The position numbers and the translations under genes are program-made. From contig JAABTF010000021.1 in the NCBI GenBank assembly GCA_011389965.1, forward strand, positions 1-39,743: 39,743 bases of DNA, read 5' to 3'. The first letter of the stretch is position 1, and every line of letters begins with the position of its first letter. The notes beneath the pieces were generated by a model. That model did not search any database and was not told the DNA's origin. It saw only the letters and a list, made by a program, of their open reading frames with translations. Positions 7,755 through 16,018 of this stretch are shown here, one piece after another. This stretch comes from Halothiobacillus sp. Its GTDB lineage: Bacteria; Pseudomonadota; Gammaproteobacteria; Halothiobacillales; Halothiobacillaceae.

Positions 7755-8702
7755 GTGCCCGACCACCATCAAGCGACACGCCGACGTCTGCTCCGGACTG
7801 CGGCCGCTAGCCTGCTCTCGGCCGGGCTGCCTATATCGGCGCCCGGCGTCGTGCGAGCCGCTCGCGTCGACGAGACGCCCATCCGGCGGCGCGTGCCCTC
7901 GAGCGGCGAGGCGGTCGCCGCGATCGGCATGGGTACCTGGATCACCTTCAACGTCGGCAGCGATCCACGCGCCCGTGCGCAGCGCACGGAGGTGTTGCGC
8001 ACGTTTCTCGATCTCGGTGGCCAGGTGGTGGATTCCTCGCCGATGTATGGCTCGGCCGAGGCGGTCATCGGTCATGCGCTCGATGAGATCGGCCAATACG
8101 ACCCGCTGTTCGCTGCCAGCAAGGTGTGGACGCCGGACGAGCATGCCACGCGCGAGCAGGTGAAACGCAGCGCAACGCTTTGGGGCATCGACCGCTTCGA
8201 CCTGATGCAGGTACACAACTTGGTGGCCTGGGAAGCGCATCTGGAGTCCCTGTTCGCCATGCGCGAGGCCGGCCAGTTGCGCTACGTGGGCATCACCACC
8301 TCGCACGGCCGGCGTCACCGGGAGCTCGAGCGGATCATGCGCGAGCAGCCGATCGACTTTGTGCAGGCCAGCTACAGCGCGGCGAATCGAGAGGCCGAAG
8401 CCCGCCTGCTGCCACTGGCCGAGGAGCGCGGCATCGCCTTCATCGCCAACCGCCCCTTCCAGGGCGGGCGATTGATCGACCGGGTCAAGCGCCACCCGCT
8501 GCCAGGATGGGTCCGCGATGCCGGCCTTGCGAACTGGGCCGATGCCCTGCTCAAGTTCATCATTGCCCACCCCGCGGTGACCTGCGCGATCCCCGCCACC
8601 AGTCGCGTCGACCACATGCGCGAGAACATGCAGGCCCTGCGCGGCCCACTCCCCGATGAGGCGCTACGCGACCGACTGGCCCGTCACGTCGCGGGGCTCT
8701 GA
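7755..8702 (+). CDS. Tat-exported aldo/keto reductase
   Basis: Oxidoreductase of 315 residues of the aldo/keto reductase family. An N-terminal twin-arginine signal (TRRRLLRTA near residues 8-16, then a hydrophobic stretch to about 36) predicts folded export to the periplasm, presumably with its nicotinamide cofactor bound. The family tetrad is present: D93 and Y98 in VVDSSPMYGSAE, K123 in AASKVW, and H154 in MQVHN. Substrate is unknown. The GTG start has GAGGAAG six bases upstream. The next gene starts five bases after the stop, suggesting an operon with the small membrane protein and the phospholipase D-like gene. Identification of the family is firm; the physiological role is not. Confidence 0.85.
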   Translation: MPDHHQATRRRLLRTAAASLLSAGLPISAPGVVRAARVDETPIRRRVPSSGEAVAAIGMGTWITFNVGSDPRARAQRTEVLRTFLDLGGQVVDSSPMYGSAEAVIGHALDEIGQYDPLFAASKVWTPDEHATREQVKRSATLWGIDRFDLMQVHNLVAWEAHLESLFAMREAGQLRYVGITTSHGRRHRELERIMREQPIDFVQASYSAANREAEARLLPLAEERGIAFIANRPFQGGRLIDRVKRHPLPGWVRDAGLANWADALLKFIIAHPAVTCAIPATSRVDHMRENMQALRGPLPDEALRDRLARHVAGL

Positions 8703-8707
8703 CCGGG

Positions 8708-9325
8708 GTGGCCGACACCCTGGTGACGACCTTGGCGACCTGGCTGAATTACCGCCCCCGCGATCTGCTGATGTTCTCGGCGGAGACCTACCTGCGATTG
8801 CTCGAACGGCTCAACCAGGCGGCCTGGCCGGCACAATGGCTATCACCCCTGCTGATCGTCGGGCTGGTTGCACTCGCCCTCGGTCGACACCGTTGGCAGC
8901 ACCGGCTGGCGGCGGGCCTGCTCTCGCTGGCGCTGGCGCTGGTGGCCTGGCGGTTTTTCGGCCTGTATGCCGAGATCAACTTCGCCGCGCCCTGGCTGGC
9001 CGCGCTATTCGTCATCCCGTCCCTAGCACTGGCGGCCATGGCCATCGTCGGACCGGGCCTGGCTCTCGATCGACGGGTCCGTGGCTGGTGGTCGGGGGTG
9101 GTCCTGCTCGCCTGGGGGCTGGTGCTGCATCCGCTGGCCCTGCTCGCTGGCGGGCGGTCGGCGGCCGGCGCGGAACTGTTCGGCCTGGCACCGGATCCAA
9201 CCGCCATTGCCACCCTCGGGCTGTTGTTGATGAGCCGGATACCGCGACGCGGCTGGCTGATGATCCCGCCGCTGGCGTGGTGCGTGGTCAGCGGGCTGAC
9301 CTGGTGGCTGCTACTCGCGGCGTGA
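8708..9325 (+). CDS. Membrane protein, DUF6064-like
   Basis: Protein of 205 residues with about six hydrophobic segments: roughly 44-60, 66-85, 92-112, 125-147, 160-174 and 183-203. The N-terminal segment YRPRDLLMFSAETYLRLLERLN, followed by WPAQ, resembles the small DUF6064 integral membrane family, whose function is unknown. It starts with GTG five bases after the upstream stop and ends four bases before the next ATG, so it appears translationally coupled on both sides. No catalytic motif is visible. Confidence 0.65.
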   Translation: MADTLVTTLATWLNYRPRDLLMFSAETYLRLLERLNQAAWPAQWLSPLLIVGLVALALGRHRWQHRLAAGLLSLALALVAWRFFGLYAEINFAAPWLAALFVIPSLALAAMAIVGPGLALDRRVRGWWSGVVLLAWGLVLHPLALLAGGRSAAGAELFGLAPDPTAIATLGLLLMSRIPRRGWLMIPPLAWCVVSGLTWWLLLAA

Positions 9326-9329
9326 CGTA

Positions 9330-11549
9330 ATGAGTCCCGGCCGGCAAACTGGCTCTGTCACCATCCAGCAACGAAGATATCCATTGATGCAGACCCGTGG
9401 CGACGACCATCTCCCCCACACCGACGATGCCGAGCACAGTGGCAGCTTCTGGCGCGTTGGCCAGGCCGACCGTGTCGGCCTGGTGGTCGACGGCGAAAAC
9501 TGGTTTCCCGCCTTCGCCGATCTCCTCAGCCAGGCCCGCCAGCAGGCCATCATTCTCTGCTGGGATGTCGACAGCCGCGTGGCCATGTATCGCCCCTGCG
9601 ATGCCGACCGGGCCCCCTGTCACCTGACCGCGGTCCTGCAGCGGGCCCTAACGAACAACCCCGCGCTCGAGGTCCACCTGCTGCCGTGGGACTTCGCCAT
9701 GATCTACGCCTTCGAACGCGAATGGCTGCCGCTGTTCAACCGGCCGCTGGCAGGCCATCCACGCCTGCACGTGACCTTCGACGGCGAACATCCGCTGGGC
9801 GCCTCGCAGCATCAGAAGTTGCTGGTGATCGACGATCGTGCCGCCCTGGTGGGCGGATTCGACCCGTCGAAATGGCGCTGGGACCACCGCGAGCACGCCC
9901 CGGACGACGAGGTCCGTCACGATCCCGACGGCCACCCCTTCCCGCCATTCCATGATCTGGCCTTTGCCGTTACCGGCCCGGTCTGCCGCGACCTGGGCGA
10001 ACTGGCCCGGCAACGCTGGCAACGAGCCACCGGCCAATCGCTCGCCCCGCCTGCGGCGCCCACCAGCCCGGCACCCTGGCCCGGCGAGCGGGTGAGTGTC
10101 GAGCTGGCGGATGCCCGCATCGGCATCACGCGGACCCTACCGGCCTGGCGCGACCAGGCCGAGGTGCGCGAGATCGAAGCGACGCTCTGCCACCTGATCG
10201 CCGAGGCCCGCGACTGCATCTACATCGAGAACCAGTACTTCACCAGCCACCGTATCGGCGAGGCCCTCATCGAGCGACTCGAGTCCGCAAGCGGCCCCGA
10301 GGTGATCCTGGTCCTGCCGCGAGAAAAGGATGGCTGGCTGGAGCGATTGACCATGGACGTCCTGCGCGCCCGGTTGATAAATCGCCTGCGCCGGGCGGAT
10401 CGCCACGACCGGCTGCGGATGCTCTATCCCGCCGTGGCCAAGCTCGAGCCGCAGATGATCAGTGTGCACAGCAAGCTGGTCATCGGGGATGACCGCCAGA
10501 TCAATCTGGGCTCGGCCAACACTTCCAACCGCTCGATGGGTTTCGATAGCGAGCTCAATCTTTCCCTACTGGGAGACAGCGAGGCCTCGCGCCGAGCGAT
10601 CGTCGCCATGCGCCACGAACTGCTCGCCGAGCACCTGGGCCGCTCTCCGGCTGCGGTCGCGGCGGCAGTCGACTGCCATGGCTCGGTGATCGCGGCCATC
10701 GAGGCGCTCAACCAGCCCGATCAGGATCGCTGGCTCGAGCCGCTGGAAATCCGGCTCGACCCGACAATCAACCGGCAAATCCCCGATTCGGCGGTGATCG
10801 ACCCGGAACGTGCCCGCCCGCCCGAGGAACTGATCGACATGTTTATCGAGAATCGGGCCCGCCGGCCAATCAGACGTAAGGCGGCAGCTTTCGCGGCCCT
10901 GATCGCGGCATTGGTCGGGATCGCTCTGCTGCTCAAGTTCACGCCCCTGGGCGACCACGTCGCGCCACGAGAACTGCTGGCATGCCTGGCCGAATTGCGC
11001 CACATGGAAGGAGGGCTCTCGATTTTCTTCGCCCTGGCCAGCCTCGCGCTCCTGTTGGGGGCGCCCGCGACGCCGATGGTGATCGCAGCCGGGTTGCTCT
11101 TCGGGGCTTGGGCCGGCTTCGGAGTCGCCTACAGCGCCCTGACACTGGCGGCACTTAGTGGCTTTATCGCAGGCCATTTTCTTGGCAACGATGCACTTCG
11201 ACGCCTCGCGGGCAAGCGGCTCGACCGCCTCAGCCGCCACCTGGCCCAACGCGGCATCCTGACGGTCTTCTCCTTGCGCCTGATGCCCTTGGCCCCATTC
11301 ACGGTGGTCAACCTGGTCGCCGGGGCAAGCCGTATTCGGTTTCGCGACTTTCTCATCGGCAGTCTCGCCGGCCTCGCACCGGGGACCGTTGCCCTGACGA
11401 TCTTCTCCGACCAACTGCTGCGCACCGTGATGGATCCGAGTCCGGCCACGCTCACCGTGCTGGCCCTGCTGACCGCCCTCTTCATCGGCATCGGCTGGGG
11501 GTTGTCACGCTGGCTGGCCCTACGGGAACAGGCCTCGGGGTCGCGATGA
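9330..11549 (+). CDS. Phospholipase D family protein fused to a VTT (DedA/TVP38) membrane domain
   Basis: Predicted membrane enzyme of 739 residues. Two HKD motifs mark the phospholipase D/cardiolipin synthase superfamily: HxKxxxxD at H161/K163/D168 and again at H380/K382/D387, the second in HSKLVIGDD followed by NLGSANTSNRSM. From about residue 515 to the end it is hydrophobic, with a VTT/SNARE-associated domain like DedA or TVP38, a family linked to lipid scrambling and undecaprenyl-phosphate recycling. The fusion suggests coupling of phosphodiester lipid transfer or hydrolysis to membrane lipid handling. The ATG at 9330 lies four bases after the previous stop; ATG 9387 is an alternative. 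The stop overlaps the next start by four bases. Confidence 0.88.
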   Translation: MSPGRQTGSVTIQQRRYPLMQTRGDDHLPHTDDAEHSGSFWRVGQADRVGLVVDGENWFPAFADLLSQARQQAIILCWDVDSRVAMYRPCDADRAPCHLTAVLQRALTNNPALEVHLLPWDFAMIYAFEREWLPLFNRPLAGHPRLHVTFDGEHPLGASQHQKLLVIDDRAALVGGFDPSKWRWDHREHAPDDEVRHDPDGHPFPPFHDLAFAVTGPVCRDLGELARQRWQRATGQSLAPPAAPTSPAPWPGERVSVELADARIGITRTLPAWRDQAEVREIEATLCHLIAEARDCIYIENQYFTSHRIGEALIERLESASGPEVILVLPREKDGWLERLTMDVLRARLINRLRRADRHDRLRMLYPAVAKLEPQMISVHSKLVIGDDRQINLGSANTSNRSMGFDSELNLSLLGDSEASRRAIVAMRHELLAEHLGRSPAAVAAAVDCHGSVIAAIEALNQPDQDRWLEPLEIRLDPTINRQIPDSAVIDPERARPPEELIDMFIENRARRPIRRKAAAFAALIAALVGIALLLKFTPLGDHVAPRELLACLAELRHMEGGLSIFFALASLALLLGAPATPMVIAAGLLFGAWAGFGVAYSALTLAALSGFIAGHFLGNDALRRLAGKRLDRLSRHLAQRGILTVFSLRLMPLAPFTVVNLVAGASRIRFRDFLIGSLAGLAPGTVALTIFSDQLLRTVMDPSPATLTVLALLTALFIGIGWGLSRWLALREQASGSR

Positions 11550-12283
11550 CGGCAAAGATTACACCCCCCCGACGACTGCGCGTGGTGACCTGGAACATCC
11601 ACAGCTGTATCGACCACCGTGGCCGCTACACGCCCGAGCGCACCGCGCGCATCATCCGGTTGCTCCACCCAGACATCATCGCCCTGCAGGAGGCCAATCT
11701 CGCCCCGGAGCCGACCGAAGACCGCCTCCTGCGGGCCGCGCGCGCCACGCTACCCCACTGGCTGTTCGCCCCCACCCATGAGCGCGGCTGCATCCATCGC
11801 CCGGGCGAAACGACCGGCTTTGGCAACCTGATCCTGTCGCGCTGGCCGCTCACCCCCGAAGAGCCGCTGGAGCTTTCCCATCGTCAGCGCGAGCCCCGCC
11901 AGGCCCTGCGGGCAAGGGTGGACATGCCGGACGATGAACTGCATTTTTGGGTGGTGCACCTGGGGCTGGGGGTGGCCGAACGACGCGAGCAGGGGCAGCG
12001 CATCGCCGAGGCCCTGACCGACTTGCCGCTCGACGCCCCCCTTGTCCTGGCGGGCGACTTCAACGAATGGCTGCCCCGAGCCCGCAGCCTGCGGGTGCTG
12101 CACCGGCAATTGACCCGGCTGCCGGCCCGGCGCAGCTTCCCCGCCGGCCGACCGCTACTGCCTCTCGATCAGATCTGGATCCGCGGGCCGCTGCACGCCC
12201 ACCATCTCAATGCGGTGCGCGATCCCATCATCCCGCGGATTTCCGACCATCTGCCGATCGTGGCGGACCTGTCACTGGGCTGA
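11546..12283 (+). CDS. Endonuclease/exonuclease/phosphatase (EEP) family protein
   Basis: Protein of 245 residues of the metal-dependent EEP superfamily (DNase I, exonuclease III, sphingomyelinase and inositol phosphatase relatives). Signature elements are TWNIHS with metal-site N17, ALQEA with metal-binding E49, LAGDFNEW, and the terminal SDHLPIV carrying the catalytic histidine. There is no signal peptide. It overlaps the upstream phospholipase D-VTT gene by ATGA, a pairing I have seen in other proteobacteria, so the substrate may be a lipid head group or phosphodiester rather than DNA; this is inference. Confidence 0.85.
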   Translation: MTAKITPPRRLRVVTWNIHSCIDHRGRYTPERTARIIRLLHPDIIALQEANLAPEPTEDRLLRAARATLPHWLFAPTHERGCIHRPGETTGFGNLILSRWPLTPEEPLELSHRQREPRQALRARVDMPDDELHFWVVHLGLGVAERREQGQRIAEALTDLPLDAPLVLAGDFNEWLPRARSLRVLHRQLTRLPARRSFPAGRPLLPLDQIWIRGPLHAHHLNAVRDPIIPRISDHLPIVADLSLG

Positions 12284-12303
12284 CGCCCGACAGGGAGTGG
12301 ACT

Positions 12304-12324
12304 ATTCGTGCAGACCTTCCCTAG
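12304..12324 (-). repeat. Solitary copy of the foldback-element end
   Basis: These 21 bases, read on the minus strand, are identical to 35986-36006, the left end (with two flanking bases) of the palindromic element at 35988-36162. Similarity stops after this. It lies between the convergent 3' ends of the EEP gene and engB and is either a truncated remnant or a shared end sequence. Confidence 0.7.
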
Positions 12325-12336
12325 GCCATGCCAACC

Positions 12337-13008
12337 TCACTCGGCCTCTTGCAACCAACCGGTGACCACCTCGCGCGCCTGTTTGACGTGAGTGCCCTTG
12401 GTGCCGGAGAAGGTCATCCAGTGGCCATTGGGGAGAGGGTATTCCCGCTCCAGGCGGGCGACCGTCTGCTTGGCCTGACCAAAACTGATCTTGTCCGCCT
12501 TGGTCAACAGGACGAGGACTGGCAGACCGCGGCTAAGGGCGTATTCGAGCATCTGCTGGTCAAGCTCCTTGGCCGGGTGGCGGATATCCATGATCACGAC
12601 CACGCCCACCAGCGACTGGCGCTCGGCGAAATACTGCGCCATCGACTCGCCCCAGGCACGACGCACCGCCTGGGGCACCTTGGCAAAGCCGTAGCCGGGC
12701 AGATCGACCAGGCGGTAGCGGGCGTCTTCCTTCTCGCCGCCCAGGCCGAACAGGTTGATCATCTGCGTGCGCCCCGGGGTGCGCGAGGTCCGTGCGAGCG
12801 CCTTCTGCCCCACCAGGGCATTGAGCGCGGTGGACTTGCCGGCGTTGGACCGGCCGGCGAAGGCCACCTCGGCTCCCCGGTCCTCGCCGATATCGGCCAG
12901 GCGCGGGGCGCTCTTGATGAAGGTGGCAGCATCGAACAGGCGACGGGCGGGACGGTTGGCGTCTTCGGTCATCGGATTCAACCAGGTAGGGGAGTCTTGG
13001 CGGCTCAT
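12337..13008 (-). CDS. engB: Ribosome biogenesis GTPase EngB/YsxC
   Basis: Essential TRAFAC-class GTPase of 223 residues needed for large ribosomal subunit maturation and, as first described, normal cell division. The P-loop is GRSNAGKST at 52-60, the G2 region TPGRTQ is near 77-82, G3 DLPG is at 102-105, and G4 TKAD is at 169-172. There are two candidate starts: ATG 13008 and ATG 12972 (MTEDANRP). Neither has a convincing ribosome site, and the shorter form would match the usual length (about 200-210) better. It is divergent from cytochrome c4, a neighbour pair conserved in Pseudomonas-type genomes. Confidence 0.93.
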   Translation of the reverse strand: MSRQDSPTWLNPMTEDANRPARRLFDAATFIKSAPRLADIGEDRGAEVAFAGRSNAGKSTALNALVGQKALARTSRTPGRTQMINLFGLGGEKEDARYRLVDLPGYGFAKVPQAVRRAWGESMAQYFAERQSLVGVVVIMDIRHPAKELDQQMLEYALSRGLPVLVLLTKADKISFGQAKQTVARLEREYPLPNGHWMTFSGTKGTHVKQAREVVTGWLQEAE

Positions 13009-13126
13009 CCTGCCATGCCGCGAGGTTGCAAGCGAGTGACTTATGCGGTTTGATTACGGGTCGTTTTTACTCGGTCGAGCCGGAACTTGCCGCCGGCGCC
13101 ATGCGAACACCAACGAGATTGCAGTG

Positions 13127-13768
13127 ATGATGACAGCTAACCACCCCTTGCCGCGCCGCGGCCGTCTCTCCGCCGGCATCCTGCTGGGCCTGTCTTTTCT
13201 CCTCGGGAGCATCCAGGCGCATGCGCAGGAAACCGGCTCGGTCACCGCCGGTCGCGAGGCATCCCAGGCCTGCGCCGCCTGCCATGGCGCGCAGGGAAAC
13301 AGCAACAATCCGGCCTTTCCCTCGATCGCCGGGCAGCCGTCTTCCTATCTGGCCAATCAGCTCCGCGCCTACCGGGATGGCACGCGCGAGAATGCCATCA
13401 TGAACGGCCAGGCTGCCAACCTCAGCGACCAGGACATCCTCGACCTCGCCGCCTTCTATGCCGCTCAGGAGCGCAAGGTGGCCAGGCCGGCCGAAACCGG
13501 CTCCGATGAGGGCCGCGTGCTCTACCACCATGGTCGCGAGGGCGTGGCCGCCTGCGCGGCATGCCATGGCGCCGAAGGCCACGGCAACCAACCGGCCGGC
13601 TTCCCCGCCCTGCGTGGCCTGACAGCCCCCTATGTTGTGCAGTCGCTCCAGGACTATCGCAGCGAAAGCCGCGTGGGCGGCCGAGCCGCACTGATGCACC
13701 CGCTGGCCGCGGAGCTCAGCGATCAGGAAATCGAGGCGCTGGCCGCTCACATCGCCACTTTCGACTGA
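13127..13768 (+). CDS. Diheme cytochrome c4
   Basis: Periplasmic or membrane-associated electron carrier of 213 residues that usually feeds a terminal oxidase. A signal peptide (about 1-33) ends in AHA before QETGS. Two similar heme-c domains follow, with CAACH at 49-53 and 143-147. Likely distal heme ligands are M92 (IMNGQA) and M190 (LMHPLA), in the class spacing. A longer open frame reaches 13043, but the signal peptide defines the start; GTG 13124, ATG 13127 and ATG 13130 are adjacent choices. The following ResB and CcsA genes would attach its hemes, and DsbA further along would handle its cysteines. Confidence 0.92.
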   Translation: MMTANHPLPRRGRLSAGILLGLSFLLGSIQAHAQETGSVTAGREASQACAACHGAQGNSNNPAFPSIAGQPSSYLANQLRAYRDGTRENAIMNGQAANLSDQDILDLAAFYAAQERKVARPAETGSDEGRVLYHHGREGVAACAACHGAEGHGNQPAGFPALRGLTAPYVVQSLQDYRSESRVGGRAALMHPLAAELSDQEIEALAAHIATFD

Positions 13769-13901
13769 CGGCCTACCGGCTGGTACGGTCCTCGCCCCGG
13801 GAACCTCGGGCGCCGTTCGCCATCAGACACCATGGCCGAGCGTCCGCACACCCCGGGCGACCAGGCTCATTACGCCCCCAGATTCCAAGCAAGGTCCGCC
13901 G

Positions 13902-15986
13902 ATGACTTCCCAGGCACAATCCGCTTCTCCACGCCGTCGCCGCAGCCTCTGGTCGCGGCTGTTCACTTGGCTGACCTCGATGAACCTGGCGATCGCCCTG
14001 CTCTCGATCCTGGCGATCGCCTCGGTGATCGGCACCGTGCTGCAGCAGAACCAGCCGTTCAACGACTATCTGATCGAGTTCGGTCCATTCTGGTTCGAGG
14101 TGTTCGGCACCCTCGGCCTGTTCGACGTCTACTCGGTGGGCTGGTTCGTGGTCATCCTGCTGTTCCTGCTCGCCTCCACCAGCGCCTGCCTGATTCGCAA
14201 CACGCCGGTCTTCCTGCGCGACATCCGCAGCTTCCGCCTCAACGCCCAGGAGAAGTCGCTGCAGGCCTTCAAGCACTCGCAGCAATTCGACAGCCCGCTG
14301 CCGGCCGATGAGATCATCCAGCGCAGCCAAGGGCTGTTCGCTCGTCTGGGCTACAAGGCACGGGTCAAGCAGCGTGATGGCGAAATACTGATCGCCGCGC
14401 GCAAGGGTGGACTCAACCGCATCGGCTATATCCTCACCCACCTGGGGATGGTGGTGATTCTGGTCGGCGGCCTGATCGACAGCAAGATGTACCTCAAGAC
14501 ACTCAACACACTGGGTGTGGTCGAGGTCGAGACCCGTGACCTGCCGGTGAGCCAGGTGCCCGAGGAGTCCCACCTGCCGCCGGGCTCACTGGCCGGTTTC
14601 CGCGGCTCGGTGAACATCCCCGAGGGCAAGTGGGGCGACGTGGCATTCATCGGCCTGAAGGACGGCTACGTGGTGCAGAACCTGCCGTTCAAGATCGAGG
14701 TGAACGACTTCTTCGTCGAGTTCTATGACACGGGCATGCCCAAGTCCTTCAACTCAAACGTCACGCTGACCGACAAGGACACCGGCGAGACCCTAACCGA
14801 GACCATCCGGGTCAACCACCCGCTCAAGTACCAGGGATACAACATCTTCCAGTCGAGCTTCGGCGACGGCGGCAGCGAAATCGAGTTCGACGCCTGGCAA
14901 TTGGCCGGCAAGACCGGCACCCGCCAGGCGCTCGAGGGCACCGTCAACCAGGACCGCACCTTCGAGTTCGCCGGCGAGAAGCACACCATCGAGTTCACCG
15001 ACTTCTCGCTGTACAACGTCAACCCCACCGAGGGGCCGGACGGCAGCACGGAGAACACCAACTTCGGCCCGTCGGTGACCTTCCGGGTGCGCGACGCCGC
15101 CGGCCAGGCGGTGGAGTACGAGAACTATTTCCAGCCGGTGGACTTCGACGGCACACGCTATTTCCTCAGCGGCGTGACTCGCAGCGTTGGCGGTCCGCAA
15201 CAGTTCCTCTTCATTCCCGCCGACCGGAACAACTCCATCGAGACCTTCATGGCGTTCTATGCCAAGCTCAACGACGAGAAGGCCATCGCCCGCATCGCCG
15301 CCGAGCTGATCGGCCAGACGCGCGCGTCGGAAGGTGACCAGGAGATGCGCAGTTCGGCCGCGCGCTCCATCAGCAACCTGGTCCAGGTCTTCGTTGCCGA
15401 CGGTTTCTCGGGACTGAGCGAGACGGTCAACGAAACCCTCGCCCAGCGGGGGCTTTCCGGCGAAGCGGCGGACCGGGCGCAGGAATCCTCGTTCCGCGTG
15501 GTGCAGTCGGTGTTTATGCGCGCCTACATGGAAACCCTGCAGGAACAGGGCGTGGAAGAATTTTCCCAGCGCGACGAGACGTTCTTCGAGGATGCGCTGG
15601 ACGTGGTAACGGTGATCCCCGACTACGGCTCACCGATCTATGTCGCACCGACCGGCTTCACTCACATCCAGTCCACCGGCCTGGAGATCACCCGCTCACC
15701 CGGCATGTTCTGGGTGTACCTGGGCTCGCTGATGCTGACGATGGGCATCTTCATGCTGTTCTACATCCACTATCGTCGGCTCTGGGTATTGATCAAGCCG
15801 ACCGGATCGGACCATGATGACGACGCGGCACACCACCGACTGGTGATCGCCGGCACGGATGCCCGCAAGAACATTGATTTCGACCAGGCGTTTGCCCAGT
15901 TCAGCAATGAACTTCAGCGGCAAACCGGGTCAAACGGAAAGAAAAACCCACCGTCCGACCCGGATAATTCCGGCCGGCCGGAATAA
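13902..15986 (+). CDS. ResB/Ccs1 cytochrome c biogenesis protein (system II)
   Basis: Inner-membrane subunit of the system II heme-lyase complex, which binds reduced apocytochrome and works with CcsA in heme delivery to the periplasm. The 694-residue protein has TM segments near 27-46, 76-95 and 175-194, a large periplasmic domain about 200-600, and a final TM about 598-620 followed by IHYRRLW. Histidines flanking TM3 (H180) and after the last TM (in IHYRR) fit the conserved heme-liganding positions of this family. It is long for ResB, with an acidic and Ser-rich cytoplasmic tail. AAGG lies about seven bases before the ATG. It is 32 bases upstream of ccsA. Confidence 0.92.
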   Translation: MTSQAQSASPRRRRSLWSRLFTWLTSMNLAIALLSILAIASVIGTVLQQNQPFNDYLIEFGPFWFEVFGTLGLFDVYSVGWFVVILLFLLASTSACLIRNTPVFLRDIRSFRLNAQEKSLQAFKHSQQFDSPLPADEIIQRSQGLFARLGYKARVKQRDGEILIAARKGGLNRIGYILTHLGMVVILVGGLIDSKMYLKTLNTLGVVEVETRDLPVSQVPEESHLPPGSLAGFRGSVNIPEGKWGDVAFIGLKDGYVVQNLPFKIEVNDFFVEFYDTGMPKSFNSNVTLTDKDTGETLTETIRVNHPLKYQGYNIFQSSFGDGGSEIEFDAWQLAGKTGTRQALEGTVNQDRTFEFAGEKHTIEFTDFSLYNVNPTEGPDGSTENTNFGPSVTFRVRDAAGQAVEYENYFQPVDFDGTRYFLSGVTRSVGGPQQFLFIPADRNNSIETFMAFYAKLNDEKAIARIAAELIGQTRASEGDQEMRSSAARSISNLVQVFVADGFSGLSETVNETLAQRGLSGEAADRAQESSFRVVQSVFMRAYMETLQEQGVEEFSQRDETFFEDALDVVTVIPDYGSPIYVAPTGFTHIQSTGLEITRSPGMFWVYLGSLMLTMGIFMLFYIHYRRLWVLIKPTGSDHDDDAAHHRLVIAGTDARKNIDFDQAFAQFSNELQRQTGSNGKKNPPSDPDNSGRPE

Positions 15987-16018
15987 CGGCAAGACAATCC
16001 GCGCAGGAGAAACCGCCC

